NCBI RefSeq assembly: GCF_001881495.1
Contig: NZ_LUKY01000033.1
Coordinates: forward strand, 186,001 to 250,000
DNA length: 64,000 nt
Source of the DNA: Candidatus Rickettsiella isopodorum
Lineage (GTDB): Bacteria; Pseudomonadota; Gammaproteobacteria; Diplorickettsiales; Diplorickettsiaceae
Direction of reading: 5' to 3'
Within the stretch, counting starts at the first letter, position 1. Every line of letters begins with the position of its first letter. The notes beneath the pieces are model-generated. The model was given only the letters and a program-made list of their open reading frames with translations, made no database searches and was not told the origin of the DNA. A program made the position numbers and the translations under genes. Positions 28,538-37,466 of this stretch are shown here, piece by piece.

Positions 28538-31009
28538 ATGAAACGATCGAATCATTTTTTCCGTAATTTTTTTTTGATGCTATTAAGCCTTTTTATCACG
28601 CTGATGGTAGCGGGAAGTCTGCTTTATATTTATATTGACAAACAATTACCCGATGTTGAGGAATTAAAATCGGTACAACTTCCTATCCCAATGCGAATTT
28701 ACACCAGCGATGGACAACCTATCGCTGAATTTGGTGAACTCCATCGAAATCTGGTTAGATTGAATGAAGTCCCTAATCTAATGGTTAAAGCTTTTTTAGC
28801 AACTGAAGATCAACGTTTTTTAGAACATCATGGCGTTGATTTTTATGGTTTATTACGTGCCGCGAGTGAAGTATTACTCACAGGAAGCAAAGTACAAGGG
28901 GGAAGTACTATTACAATGCAAGTTGCACGTAATTTTTACTTATCTCGAGAAAAAACTTTTTTAAGAAAATTTACTGAAATTTTACTCTCGTTAAAAATCG
29001 AACGTGAATTTACTAAAGAACAAATTTTAGAACTTTATCTGAATAAGATTTTTCTTGGAAATCGTGCTTATGGTATCGCTGCTGCGGCACAAGTTTATTT
29101 TAATAAAACACTTAATCAACTCACATTACCGGAAATGGCAACTATTGCTGGTTTGCCAAAAGCCCCTTCTGCCATTAACCCAATAGTCAACCCAATTGCC
29201 GCAAAACAACGTCGCGATCATGTCTTATTGCGGATGTATGAGTTGGGTTATATCTCTAAAACGACGTATGAAGCAGCTATAGCAACACCTATGTTGACGC
29301 ATGCACAAACCGATATAGGGGGAATGATTAAAGCACCTTATGTCGCTGAAATGGTACGTGACATGATGTACAAAAGTTTTGGCCAAGATATTTATGTAAA
29401 AGGTTATAATGTCTACACCACGATCAATTCGGCTCAACAAATTGCCGCTGATAAAGCATTACGGACTAGCTTATTAGCTTATGACAAACGGCATGAATAT
29501 AGGAAACCAAAAAAAAATATCGCTCCATTAGATGCAAATAAAGTAACCCATACTTTAAATGCATTACATCGGGTTGCTTCCATCAATGGGTTACAAGCCG
29601 CTATTGTTATTTCTGTGACTGATCAAGCTATCACCGCTCTTTTAGTCAATAATCAAATGATTTTTATCCCTTGGCAAGGTGTAGCATGGACGATGCCTCA
29701 CCTTGACGTGACTAATTTAAATCCTCCTCCTGAGGTCTTGAAGAATAAAGTTCATGTCGGCGATGTTATACGTGTGCAATTAACTGCCAATAATACCTGG
29801 GAATTATCACAAATCCCTAAAGTACAGGGGGCTTTAGTCGCATTAAACCCACAGACAGGTGCAATTACTGCCTTAGTCGGTGGCTTTGATTATAATTTAA
29901 GTAAATTCAATCGCGTCGTTCAAGCAGAACGACAACCTGGATCAGGATTTAAACCTTTTATTTATGCCGCTGCTTTGGCTAAGGGCTATACTTTAGCCAA
30001 TGTTTTTAATGATGCTCCGCTAGTATTTGATATACCTGGTCGCGATGAACCTTGGCGCCCACAAAATGACAATCATATTTTCAGTGGCCCGACGCGTTTA
30101 CGCGTCGCTTTAGCTAAATCTATCAATCTTATATCGGTTCGGTTATTACAAGCTATCGATGTCCCCTATGCATTAACTTATGTAAAACGTTTTGGTTTTA
30201 ATCCAAAAAAATTACCTCGTAATCTCTCCCTTGCACTCGGAACCGGCGAAGTCACTCCTCTGGAATTAGCTCGAGCATATGCTGTATTTGCCAATAGTGG
30301 CTTTCGGATAACACCTTATTTAATTGATCATATTACCGATGAACAAGGCCAAATCATTTATAAAGCAGAACCTAAAATAGCATGTGAAGCTTGTCTACGC
30401 GGAGAAATGGAGCCTCCATTAACCGATGAAAAAAATAGTCCTTATGCACCACAAGTCATTCCTGCTGATATCGCTTTTCTCATGACTTCTGCTTTAAAAG
30501 ATGTCATACGGTATGGAACAGGTTCGCAAGCTAGAGTGTTGAATCGGAGTGATCTAGCTGGAAAAACGGGTACAACCAGTGATTATGTCGATACTTGGTT
30601 TACAGGATTTAACAGTAATTTAGTGGCCACCGTTTGGATAGGTTTCGACCAACCAAGTTCTGTTCAAGAATATGGCGCGAAAGCAGCTTTACCGATGTGG
30701 ATTGATTTCATGCGCGTCGCATTAAAAGGCCAAGCTGAAAAAACCATGCCACAGCCAACTGATATTGTGATAGCAAGCATCGATCCCGTTACCGGCAATC
30801 TATTACCTAACGGAACACCGGGCTCTATCTTAGAATATTTTCGTAAAGATAATTTAACAAGAATATCGACACCCGAAGAGTCAACTTCATTCAATGCGAT
30901 TGATAACCCTGGTGAGATTCCTACCGATACGACTGAACCTCAAACGCAAACAGAATCTTCTATTGAAGAAAAACAGAATAATAATCCAAGCAATGAACCT
31001 GTTTTCTAA
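28538..31009 (+). CDS. mrcA: Penicillin-binding protein 1A (bifunctional)
   Basis: 823 residues. One N-terminal membrane anchor (about 10-32) precedes a GT51 transglycosylase domain (ATEDQRFLEHHGVD, QGGSTITMQVARNFYL, ELYLNKIFLGNRAYG), an OB-like insert and a transpeptidase domain with SxxK (RQPGSGFKPFIYAA), SxN (SINLIS) and KTG (AGKTGTTSDYVDTWF). It polymerises and cross-links peptidoglycan in the periplasm. Its outer-membrane activator LpoA is also encoded in this window. The tail after the transpeptidase domain is acidic and Asn/Gln-rich. Confidence 0.95.
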   Translation: MKRSNHFFRNFFLMLLSLFITLMVAGSLLYIYIDKQLPDVEELKSVQLPIPMRIYTSDGQPIAEFGELHRNLVRLNEVPNLMVKAFLATEDQRFLEHHGVDFYGLLRAASEVLLTGSKVQGGSTITMQVARNFYLSREKTFLRKFTEILLSLKIEREFTKEQILELYLNKIFLGNRAYGIAAAAQVYFNKTLNQLTLPEMATIAGLPKAPSAINPIVNPIAAKQRRDHVLLRMYELGYISKTTYEAAIATPMLTHAQTDIGGMIKAPYVAEMVRDMMYKSFGQDIYVKGYNVYTTINSAQQIAADKALRTSLLAYDKRHEYRKPKKNIAPLDANKVTHTLNALHRVASINGLQAAIVISVTDQAITALLVNNQMIFIPWQGVAWTMPHLDVTNLNPPPEVLKNKVHVGDVIRVQLTANNTWELSQIPKVQGALVALNPQTGAITALVGGFDYNLSKFNRVVQAERQPGSGFKPFIYAAALAKGYTLANVFNDAPLVFDIPGRDEPWRPQNDNHIFSGPTRLRVALAKSINLISVRLLQAIDVPYALTYVKRFGFNPKKLPRNLSLALGTGEVTPLELARAYAVFANSGFRITPYLIDHITDEQGQIIYKAEPKIACEACLRGEMEPPLTDEKNSPYAPQVIPADIAFLMTSALKDVIRYGTGSQARVLNRSDLAGKTGTTSDYVDTWFTGFNSNLVATVWIGFDQPSSVQEYGAKAALPMWIDFMRVALKGQAEKTMPQPTDIVIASIDPVTGNLLPNGTPGSILEYFRKDNLTRISTPEESTSFNAIDNPGEIPTDTTEPQTQTESSIEEKQNNNPSNEPVF

Positions 31010-31065
31010 ACGTAACTTACAACCTATTCTAGACTATGGCACTAAATAGAGTAAGCAACCGAGAA

Positions 31066-31500
31066 TTACAAACCAACCGCTCTTTCTAAACTGCGTTTTG
31101 TTTGTGGCCCTTCTAATACATGTCTCAATCGACCATCAGGCCCAATAACAAATGTGGTAGGCAAACCCGATATGCCTCGTATTCCAAAACTAGCTTTCGG
31201 ATCATTCACTAAGGTAGGAAATATAACACCGCTTTGTTGTATATGTTGCTGCAAATTACCTGGATCATCATAATTAAAGCCAAACATGGCCACCTGATCC
31301 GCATGTGTTCGATAAAATGCGTTTAATTCAGGTATTTCGCCCATACAATACTCACACCAAGTTGCCCAATAACTAATGACTACCCATCTACCTTTATAAT
31401 TAGAAAGGTTAAAATCTCTTACAATGCTAGCTCCCCATGCCAAACTAGATACACTTAACAAAATGCTGGTTAATAGCACTAATTTAAATATTTTACGCAT
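31066..31500 (-). CDS. Exported TlpA-like thiol-disulfide redox protein
   Basis: 144 residues with a signal peptide (about 1-23, ending SLAWGA) and a thioredoxin fold carrying the CxxC motif YWATWCEYCMGEIPEL. ISGLPTTFVIGPDGRL contains the cis-Pro strand. It belongs to the AhpC/TSA-redoxin TlpA/ResA group, which reduce or shuttle disulfides outside the cytoplasm; the precise partner cannot be read. It is a single gene, convergent with mrcA. Confidence 0.85.
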   Translation of the reverse strand: MRKIFKLVLLTSILLSVSSLAWGASIVRDFNLSNYKGRWVVISYWATWCEYCMGEIPELNAFYRTHADQVAMFGFNYDDPGNLQQHIQQSGVIFPTLVNDPKASFGIRGISGLPTTFVIGPDGRLRHVLEGPQTKRSLERAVGL

Positions 31501-31743
31501 ACTATTCCTCGCAGTAAACCAGGTTGTGACGCAACGCTTAATAATTTTATTAGGCTTTAAACTTGAGTATTTTGAATCCCATTAAACTTCAATTTTTGAA
31601 ATAACTCAAGTATTTACCTCCTGTTCAATATTCACACAAGCAGATAAAACCATCAATTAAACTGACATCACTTTACGAAATTAAAAATTTAAATTTTGAT
31701 AGTGCTTTCATTTTGGTAATGAGCTTGCTACCATGCCCGCTTT

Positions 31744-31840
31744 CGCTTAGGGGTGCTCGTCTCCTAAAACAAATCTTTTAGGAGACGAGCTGAGAAATAC
31801 CCTTATATACCTGATCGGGATAATGCCCGCGTAGGAAAAG
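31744..31840 (+). promoter_or_regulatory. TPP riboswitch (THI element)
   Basis: The conserved THI-box parts are in order: gggtgctcg, a long variable stem (ctcgtctcctaaaa pairing with the later ttttaggagacgag), ctgagaaataccc, then acctgatcgggataatgcc and gcgtaggaaaag. It lies directly upstream of the thiZ-like gene. The AGGA at 31833-31836, about seven bases before the ATG at 31844, sits inside the 3' edge of the element. TPP binding could therefore hide the ribosome binding site; that mechanism is inference. Confidence 0.93.
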
Positions 31841-31843
31841 TGT

Positions 31844-32572
31844 ATGTTAAAATCACCGGCTGTGTTGGTAAGCAACGCAAGTTTGCGCTATCAAGATAAA
31901 GTTCTTTTTAATCGATTAAATTTCCATTTGGCTGCAGGACAAACGACTTGCCTACTCGGTAGCAGTGGTATTGGCAAAAGTCGTTTTCTACAATTGATCG
32001 CCGGATTAAACACCCCATCGGCGCATATCACCACCTGCGATCAAAAAGGCTTGCTAGGTCGATTAGCTTACATGTCACAAACTAATACTTTATTACCTTG
32101 GCTAAACATTTTAAATAATGTTGTCTTAGGCCATCGCCTACGACGTAGCAACAAGCCTTACGACCAAGCCCGTAAATTATTAAAGCAATTAGGCTTAGGT
32201 GACATTTCAAATAAATACCCTGCACAATTGTCAGGTGGAATGCAACAACGCGTCGCTTTAGCACGAGTATTGTTAGAAAATCGGCCTATTGTATTAATGG
32301 ATGAACCTTTTTCTGCCTTAGATGCCATTACTCGTTATCAACTACAAGAACTCACCGCACAAGCATTAAAAGATCGTACGGTATTATTAGTAACGCATGA
32401 CCCATTAGAAGCATTGCGTTTAGGACATCATATTGCGATTATGTCTGGACAACCAGCAAAAATAGATTATATACATTGCAAATTTAATGATTCGCCACCG
32501 CGATCGCTTAATAAGCCTGAATTATTACAATGGCAAGCAAAACTCTTGTATCGTCTACAGGAATTACAATAA
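31844..32572 (+). CDS. thiZ: ABC transporter ATP-binding protein, thiamine precursor uptake
   Basis: 242 residues with Walker A (LLGSSGIGKSRFLQ), Q-loop (AYMSQTNTLLPW), signature LSGGMQQRVALAR, Walker B (IVLMDEPFSALD) and switch His (LLVTHDP). It belongs to the taurine/nitrate/pyrimidine type of ABC ATPases. Placement right behind a TPP riboswitch and before an NMT1-like binding protein supports uptake of the HMP/formylaminopyrimidine half of thiamine. The next gene starts on the last base of its stop codon. Confidence 0.85.
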   Translation: MLKSPAVLVSNASLRYQDKVLFNRLNFHLAAGQTTCLLGSSGIGKSRFLQLIAGLNTPSAHITTCDQKGLLGRLAYMSQTNTLLPWLNILNNVVLGHRLRRSNKPYDQARKLLKQLGLGDISNKYPAQLSGGMQQRVALARVLLENRPIVLMDEPFSALDAITRYQLQELTAQALKDRTVLLVTHDPLEALRLGHHIAIMSGQPAKIDYIHCKFNDSPPRSLNKPELLQWQAKLLYRLQELQ

Positions 32573-33438
32573 TGGTTCCAATTTTTTTACGTCACCGATT
32601 CATTAATCGAATGACTCAACTACACACTTTTCTCTTGTTCACATGGACTTCAAAATTCTCTTCTAATAAACAGTTTTTTTTAAAAGTGTGCCCCTTATTT
32701 TTTCATAAAATTAGCATTCCCATAGGGTGTATTATCATCTGGGAATGTTTAATTCACTTTTTACAACTTCCAAATTATATATTACCCACGCCATTTGAAG
32801 TATTACAAAGTCTCATTAATCATGGCGCGTTAATTGGATCACAGACGTTACCAACACTGGCCGAAATTCTCTTAGGTTTATCTTTTGGAATTATATTAGG
32901 TGTCACTATTGCAATCAGTATGTGTTTATTTCGCACCTTGCATACCTTTTTACTCCCTTTATTATTGGCCAGCCAAGCTTTGCCAGTATTTGCCATTGCT
33001 CCCTTACTAGTACTTTGGTTTGGTTATGGTGTAACGGCTAAAATTATTACCACCACTTTTATGTTATTTTTTCCTGTTACTAATAATTTTCTCGATGGCT
33101 TAAAGCAAACACCGGAAAATTATTTAAACATCGCTAAGATTATGAATAGTAGTCGCTGGCAAATTCTGTATCAAATCCGTATCCCCGCCGCATTACCGAA
33201 TCTTGCTTGCGGCATCCGGCTTGCAACTGCTATGGCGCCCTTAGGAGCCATTATTGGAGAATGGGTTGGATCGAATCAAGGGTTAGGTTTTTTATTGTTA
33301 AATGCTAACGCGCAAATGCAAATTGATCTCATGTTTGCGGTTTTGCTGGTTATATTTTTTTTAGGAATTTTACTTTATTACCTTGTTGATACTTTGATCA
33401 AACTGGCTCTGCCATGGACATTATTGCCTTCACATTGA
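32572..33438 (+). CDS. thiX: ABC transporter permease, thiamine precursor uptake
   Basis: About 288 residues from the ATG at 32572, which overlaps the thiZ stop by one base; an upstream ATG at 32530 would add residues that are only thiZ read in another frame. About six membrane segments are present, with the permease EAA-like loop (NIAKIMNSSRWQILYQIRIPAALPNL) that docks on the ATPase. It belongs to the BPD_transp_1/SsuC-TauC family. ThiX role is inferred from the riboswitch and neighbours. Confidence 0.85.
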   Translation: MVPIFLRHRFINRMTQLHTFLLFTWTSKFSSNKQFFLKVCPLFFHKISIPIGCIIIWECLIHFLQLPNYILPTPFEVLQSLINHGALIGSQTLPTLAEILLGLSFGIILGVTIAISMCLFRTLHTFLLPLLLASQALPVFAIAPLLVLWFGYGVTAKIITTTFMLFFPVTNNFLDGLKQTPENYLNIAKIMNSSRWQILYQIRIPAALPNLACGIRLATAMAPLGAIIGEWVGSNQGLGFLLLNANAQMQIDLMFAVLLVIFFLGILLYYLVDTLIKLALPWTLLPSH

Positions 33439-33476
33439 AAAAAGACAAATCAATCAAAAAAAGAAACTTTTTATTT

Positions 33477-34418
33477 ATGCCAATACAAAAAAAATTTATT
33501 ATTCTAATGAGCTTTTTGTTATTCACTCGCACTGTCGTGGCTAAACCATTAACGTTAATTCTAGATTGGTTGGTTAATCCCGATCATGCGGCTATTTTTG
33601 TGGCAAAAGAACAAGGATTTTTTAGCCGAGAAGGAATACAAGTAAATATTATTGCACCGAGTAATCCTGATGATGGCCCTAAATTGGTGGCAGCAGGTCA
33701 TGCTGATTTGGCCGTTAGTTATCAACCGCAATTAGTTGTACAAGCTTCAAAAGGATTACCTTTAATGCGCGTAGCCAGTTTAATAAAGCAACCTTTAAAC
33801 TGTTTGATAGTAAAAAAAAATGGGCCTATTCATCAGCTTGCCGATTTAAAAGGCAAACGTATCGCTTATACATCACATGTTGAAGGAACGCTGATGTTAA
33901 GTGCCTTATTAGAAAAGGCGCACTTAACAATGAGCGATGTACAAACCATTAATGTGCAATATGATTTAACGCAAGCTCTATTAAGCAATCGCATCGACGC
34001 CGTTATTAATGTGATGCGCAACGTAGAACCTTTACAAATGCAATTTGCTCACCAGCCGGTAAAAATCTTTCCAGTCGAGTTAGCTGCCATTCCAACCTAT
34101 GATGAATTAATTCTCATTGCCAATAAAAATAAATTAACTGACCCACGTCTGACTAAATTTTTGGCAGCACTCGACAAAGCAACTCTATACTTGCTCAATA
34201 ACCCAGAAAAAAGCTGGCAAATATTTGCAAAAAACCATCCTGCCTTAAACAATGCGTTAAATCACCAAATTTGGCAAACTACTTTACCTTATATTGCACG
34301 GCATCCAGCTAATTTCAATAAAAAAGCCTATGCAAAATTTATGGTATTCCTATATCAAAAACACATCATCTCGAAACCTTTAACAACTAATAAATATGCT
34401 ACGGAGTTGATCGATTAA
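33477..34418 (+). CDS. thiY: NMT1/THI5-like substrate-binding protein, thiamine precursor
   Basis: About 313 residues from the ATG at 33477, which gives a clean signal peptide (about 1-23, ending TVVAKP). An upstream in-frame ATG at 33414 overlaps thiX and is possible. The mature part starts TLILDWLVNPDHAAIFVAK and has SNPDDGPKLVAAGHADLAVSYQP, typical of ThiY/NMT1 binding proteins for HMP or formylaminopyrimidine. It is the third gene of the riboswitch-controlled set. No thiamine synthesis gene is in view, so the operon looks like salvage. Confidence 0.87.
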   Translation: MPIQKKFIILMSFLLFTRTVVAKPLTLILDWLVNPDHAAIFVAKEQGFFSREGIQVNIIAPSNPDDGPKLVAAGHADLAVSYQPQLVVQASKGLPLMRVASLIKQPLNCLIVKKNGPIHQLADLKGKRIAYTSHVEGTLMLSALLEKAHLTMSDVQTINVQYDLTQALLSNRIDAVINVMRNVEPLQMQFAHQPVKIFPVELAAIPTYDELILIANKNKLTDPRLTKFLAALDKATLYLLNNPEKSWQIFAKNHPALNNALNHQIWQTTLPYIARHPANFNKKAYAKFMVFLYQKHIISKPLTTNKYATELID

Positions 34419-34499
34419 AAAACTAAAGTTTGTAATAAATTTTTGTCGCTTTCAAAATAATCATGCAAGAAGATAGAAATTTCGTTACAATCGCCAGCT

Positions 34500-36677
34500 A
34501 TGTTGTCCAATCCTAATCATCACCTATTAAAATCGTTAAATGAGGCACAACAACAAGTCGTTGCTGCCCCACAGTCCCATTTGTTGGTATTAGCCGGAGC
34601 CGGTAGCGGAAAAACTCGCGTGCTAGTCCATCGTATTGCCTGGCTGATCAATGTGGAAAATATTTCTCCGCATAATATTCTTGCTGTCACTTTTACTAAT
34701 AAAGCGGCGGGAGAAATGCGTCAACGCTTAGAAAATTTACTCGATATCCCGATGCGACTGATGTGGGTAGGTACGTTTCATGGGCTTGCTCATCGCTTAT
34801 TACGTCAGCATTGGGAAGCCGCTGGATTACCACAAGCCTTTCAAATATTAGATAGTGATGATCAATATCGCGTCATTAAACGAATTTTGGTTAGCCTGAA
34901 TCTTGATGAAACACAATGGGCGCCGAAAAAAGTGCAATGGTTTATTAATCAACAAAAAGATGATGGAATAAGACCTAATCAAGTACCTAACGCAAATGAT
35001 CCTTATACCAAAACCTTAGTTCGTATCTACCAATCCTATGAAGAAATTTGCACTCGGAATGGGGTTATCGATTTTGCAGAGCTTATTTTACGTAGCTATG
35101 AGCTTTTTATTAAAAATCCAGATATTTTGCACCATTATCAAGAACGTTTTCGACATATTTTAGTTGATGAGTTTCAAGACACTAACACCATACAATACGC
35201 TTGGTTAAAATTATTAAGTAGTGGGAAAAATTATTTAATGATAGTCGGTGATGATGACCAGTCGATTTATGGATGGCGTGGTGCGCGCGTAAAAAATATT
35301 CAAGATTTTATTCGTGATTTTCCAGATAATCAGGTGATACGACTCGAACAAAATTATCGTTCAACAGGCGTTATTTTAGCCGCTTCGAATGCCTTAATAA
35401 CCCATAATGACGGCCGTTTAGGTAAAAAACTTTGGAGTAATGGTGGACAAGGTGATCTGATCTCACTTTACGGTGCGTTTAATGACTTAGATGAAGCACG
35501 ATTTATTATAAACCAAATTAAGCAAGGCTTAAAAAAAGAACTACGACCTAATGAAGTGGCTGTTCTATATCGATCCAATGCTCAATCACGTGTATTAGAA
35601 GAGGCGTTAATATCAGCACAAATTCCTTATCGTATCTATGGTGGATTACGCTTTTTTGAACGTGCTGAAATCAAAGACGCCTTAGCCTATTTACGTTTAA
35701 TTGCTAATCGCAATGATGATCCCGCTTTCGAACGCATCGTCAATACTCCGACACGTGGTATTGGTGATCAAACTTTACAAATGCTACGGTTGGAAGCGCG
35801 CTCTCAAGGTATTTCTTTATGGCAAGCAGCTGAATACTTATTAGCTAATCAAAGCTTGTCTTCGCGTGCAGCCAATGCATTAACTCTTTTTATCCAATTG
35901 ATCAACAAAATAAATAACGAGACTCAGGCGTTAACGCTGGCAGAACAAACCGAACAAGTGCTTTATAGTAGTGGTTTGTTGAGTCATTACAAAAAAGAAA
36001 AAGGCGAACGTGGTCAAGCACGCATTGAAAATCTTGAAGAGCTAATCAATGCGACCAGACAATTTGTTCCTGAAGATAGTAGTATTTCTATTTTATCTGC
36101 CTTTCTTGCACATGTTGCATTAGAAGCGGGTGAGCATCAAGGAGACACTACACAAGAATGCGTGCAGTTAATGACCTTGCATTCTGCTAAGGGGTTAGAA
36201 TTTCCCTGGGTATTTTTATGCGGAATGGAAGAAGGATTGTTCCCTCATCATATGTCTCATGAAGAGCCGGGTCGTCTAGAAGAAGAACGTCGCTTGTGTT
36301 ATGTCGGCATGACACGTGCGATGCGTAAATTATTCCTTAGCTATGCCGAAGTTAGACGTTTACATGGCAACGAAAGTCATCATCGACCGTCTCGGTTTAT
36401 TTCAGAAATACCCAAAGAATTATTAGCAGAAATCCGTTTGCGTACCTCTGTTATTAGACCTACATCCGCATTAAAATCTGCAAAAAATTCTAATCGTGAT
36501 TCGATGATAGGTGATACCGGATTACGCATTGGACAAACCGTCACGCACAATACCTTCGGTGAAGGGACCCTGATCGATGCCGAAGGACGCGGTGAGCACA
36601 TGCGTCTACAGGTTAAATTTAACAATGCCGGTACAAAATGGTTAGTCGCAAGTTATGCCAAACTAACCGCAAAATAA
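34500..36677 (+). CDS. uvrD: DNA helicase II UvrD
   Basis: 725 residues of SF1A helicase: N-terminal LNEAQQQVVAAP Q-motif, Walker A LAGAGSGKTRVLV, Ia FTNKAAGEMRQR, Walker B ILVDEFQDTN, GDDDQSIYGWRGA, LEQNYRST, LMTLHSAKGLEFPWVF and YVGMTRAM. The C-terminal tail ends in a Tudor-like segment (VTHNTFGEGTLIDAEG) as in E. coli UvrD. It unwinds DNA in mismatch and nucleotide excision repair. Rep and PcrA are related, but length and tail favour UvrD. Confidence 0.94.
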   Translation: MLSNPNHHLLKSLNEAQQQVVAAPQSHLLVLAGAGSGKTRVLVHRIAWLINVENISPHNILAVTFTNKAAGEMRQRLENLLDIPMRLMWVGTFHGLAHRLLRQHWEAAGLPQAFQILDSDDQYRVIKRILVSLNLDETQWAPKKVQWFINQQKDDGIRPNQVPNANDPYTKTLVRIYQSYEEICTRNGVIDFAELILRSYELFIKNPDILHHYQERFRHILVDEFQDTNTIQYAWLKLLSSGKNYLMIVGDDDQSIYGWRGARVKNIQDFIRDFPDNQVIRLEQNYRSTGVILAASNALITHNDGRLGKKLWSNGGQGDLISLYGAFNDLDEARFIINQIKQGLKKELRPNEVAVLYRSNAQSRVLEEALISAQIPYRIYGGLRFFERAEIKDALAYLRLIANRNDDPAFERIVNTPTRGIGDQTLQMLRLEARSQGISLWQAAEYLLANQSLSSRAANALTLFIQLINKINNETQALTLAEQTEQVLYSSGLLSHYKKEKGERGQARIENLEELINATRQFVPEDSSISILSAFLAHVALEAGEHQGDTTQECVQLMTLHSAKGLEFPWVFLCGMEEGLFPHHMSHEEPGRLEEERRLCYVGMTRAMRKLFLSYAEVRRLHGNESHHRPSRFISEIPKELLAEIRLRTSVIRPTSALKSAKNSNRDSMIGDTGLRIGQTVTHNTFGEGTLIDAEGRGEHMRLQVKFNNAGTKWLVASYAKLTAK

Positions 36678-36812
36678 ATATACTCTTCGCACTTGAATCT
36701 TTGTCTGTGTTGCCGCTCAATTCGCAATCCTCATGTATCTTAAATACACTGTGGTTACTTCATTTCGCGGCGCCTTGACAAAAATCCAATTGCTGTGAGA
36801 ATACCTATTGAT
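36678..36812 (+). repeat. Dispersed intergenic element, long copy 4
   Basis: Reads atactcttcgcacttgaat, ctttgtctgtgttgccgctc, a variable middle, then gacaaaaatccaattgctgt. It lies between the uvrD stop and the stop of the converging Smr gene and fills that gap. It matches the 24.4-kb copy along its length and the ends of the other two. Confidence 0.65.
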
Positions 36813-36813
36813 T

Positions 36814-37365
36814 TCAATGATTTCGGCGTAATAAGACATAAAGTGCTCCTGCGCCACCATCTCGTGCTTGAGCAGAGGAAAAAGCTAACACCCACGGAAT
36901 TTGCATTAACCAACAATAGACATGATTTTTCAGTTTAGCTCCCGATTGATTTAGCTTTCCTTTCCCATGAATGATGCGCACACAGATATAACTCTGTTCA
37001 CGACTCTGTAACAAAAAATTGAGCACAGTCCTTCGCGCCTGCTCTACAGTCATTTGATGTAAATCAAGATAATCAGACTGACGGATATTCCCTCGTGTTA
37101 ATTGTTTAATACGTTTATTTTGTAAACCTGGCCGACTAAAAAATAATCGATCTTCTGATCCTACTGTTAACTCAGTCGGGTCAAAAAGAAGTACAGCGAT
37201 TTGATGCTTCTCATCTTTTTGATTAATTAACTTTGATTTATCAACCACAGAAATAACTTTTTTTGATTTAGCTTTTGTATGAAATGACTGTGACCGTTTT
37301 ACACCTGACATCGCTTTCTTAAAAAACTCAAGATCCTCTTTATCAGGCGGAGCAGGTTTACTCAT
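36814..37365 (-). CDS. Smr-domain protein (SmrA/YdaL-like)
   Basis: 183 residues. A charged N-terminal half (Lys-rich, about 1-95) leads into an Smr domain: YLDLHQMTVEQARRTVLNFL, with the LDLH motif, and VRIIHGKGKLNQSGAKLK, with the HGKG motif. The end, AFSSAQARDGGAGALYVLLRR, is typical of bacterial Smr proteins. Smr domains nick or bind nucleic acids; recent work on relatives links them to mRNA cleavage in ribosome rescue, but the role of this group is unsettled. Divergent from lpoA. Confidence 0.87.
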   Translation of the reverse strand: MSKPAPPDKEDLEFFKKAMSGVKRSQSFHTKAKSKKVISVVDKSKLINQKDEKHQIAVLLFDPTELTVGSEDRLFFSRPGLQNKRIKQLTRGNIRQSDYLDLHQMTVEQARRTVLNFLLQSREQSYICVRIIHGKGKLNQSGAKLKNHVYCWLMQIPWVLAFSSAQARDGGAGALYVLLRRNH

Positions 37366-37466
37366 ACACGAGGTACCTAGGTAAGAAAAATTTTCTGAAG
37401 CATTGCGTAAAAGTATTAGAATAAACTATTATTAACACTGTGTTTAAAATTTGACTAGGAAAGAGA

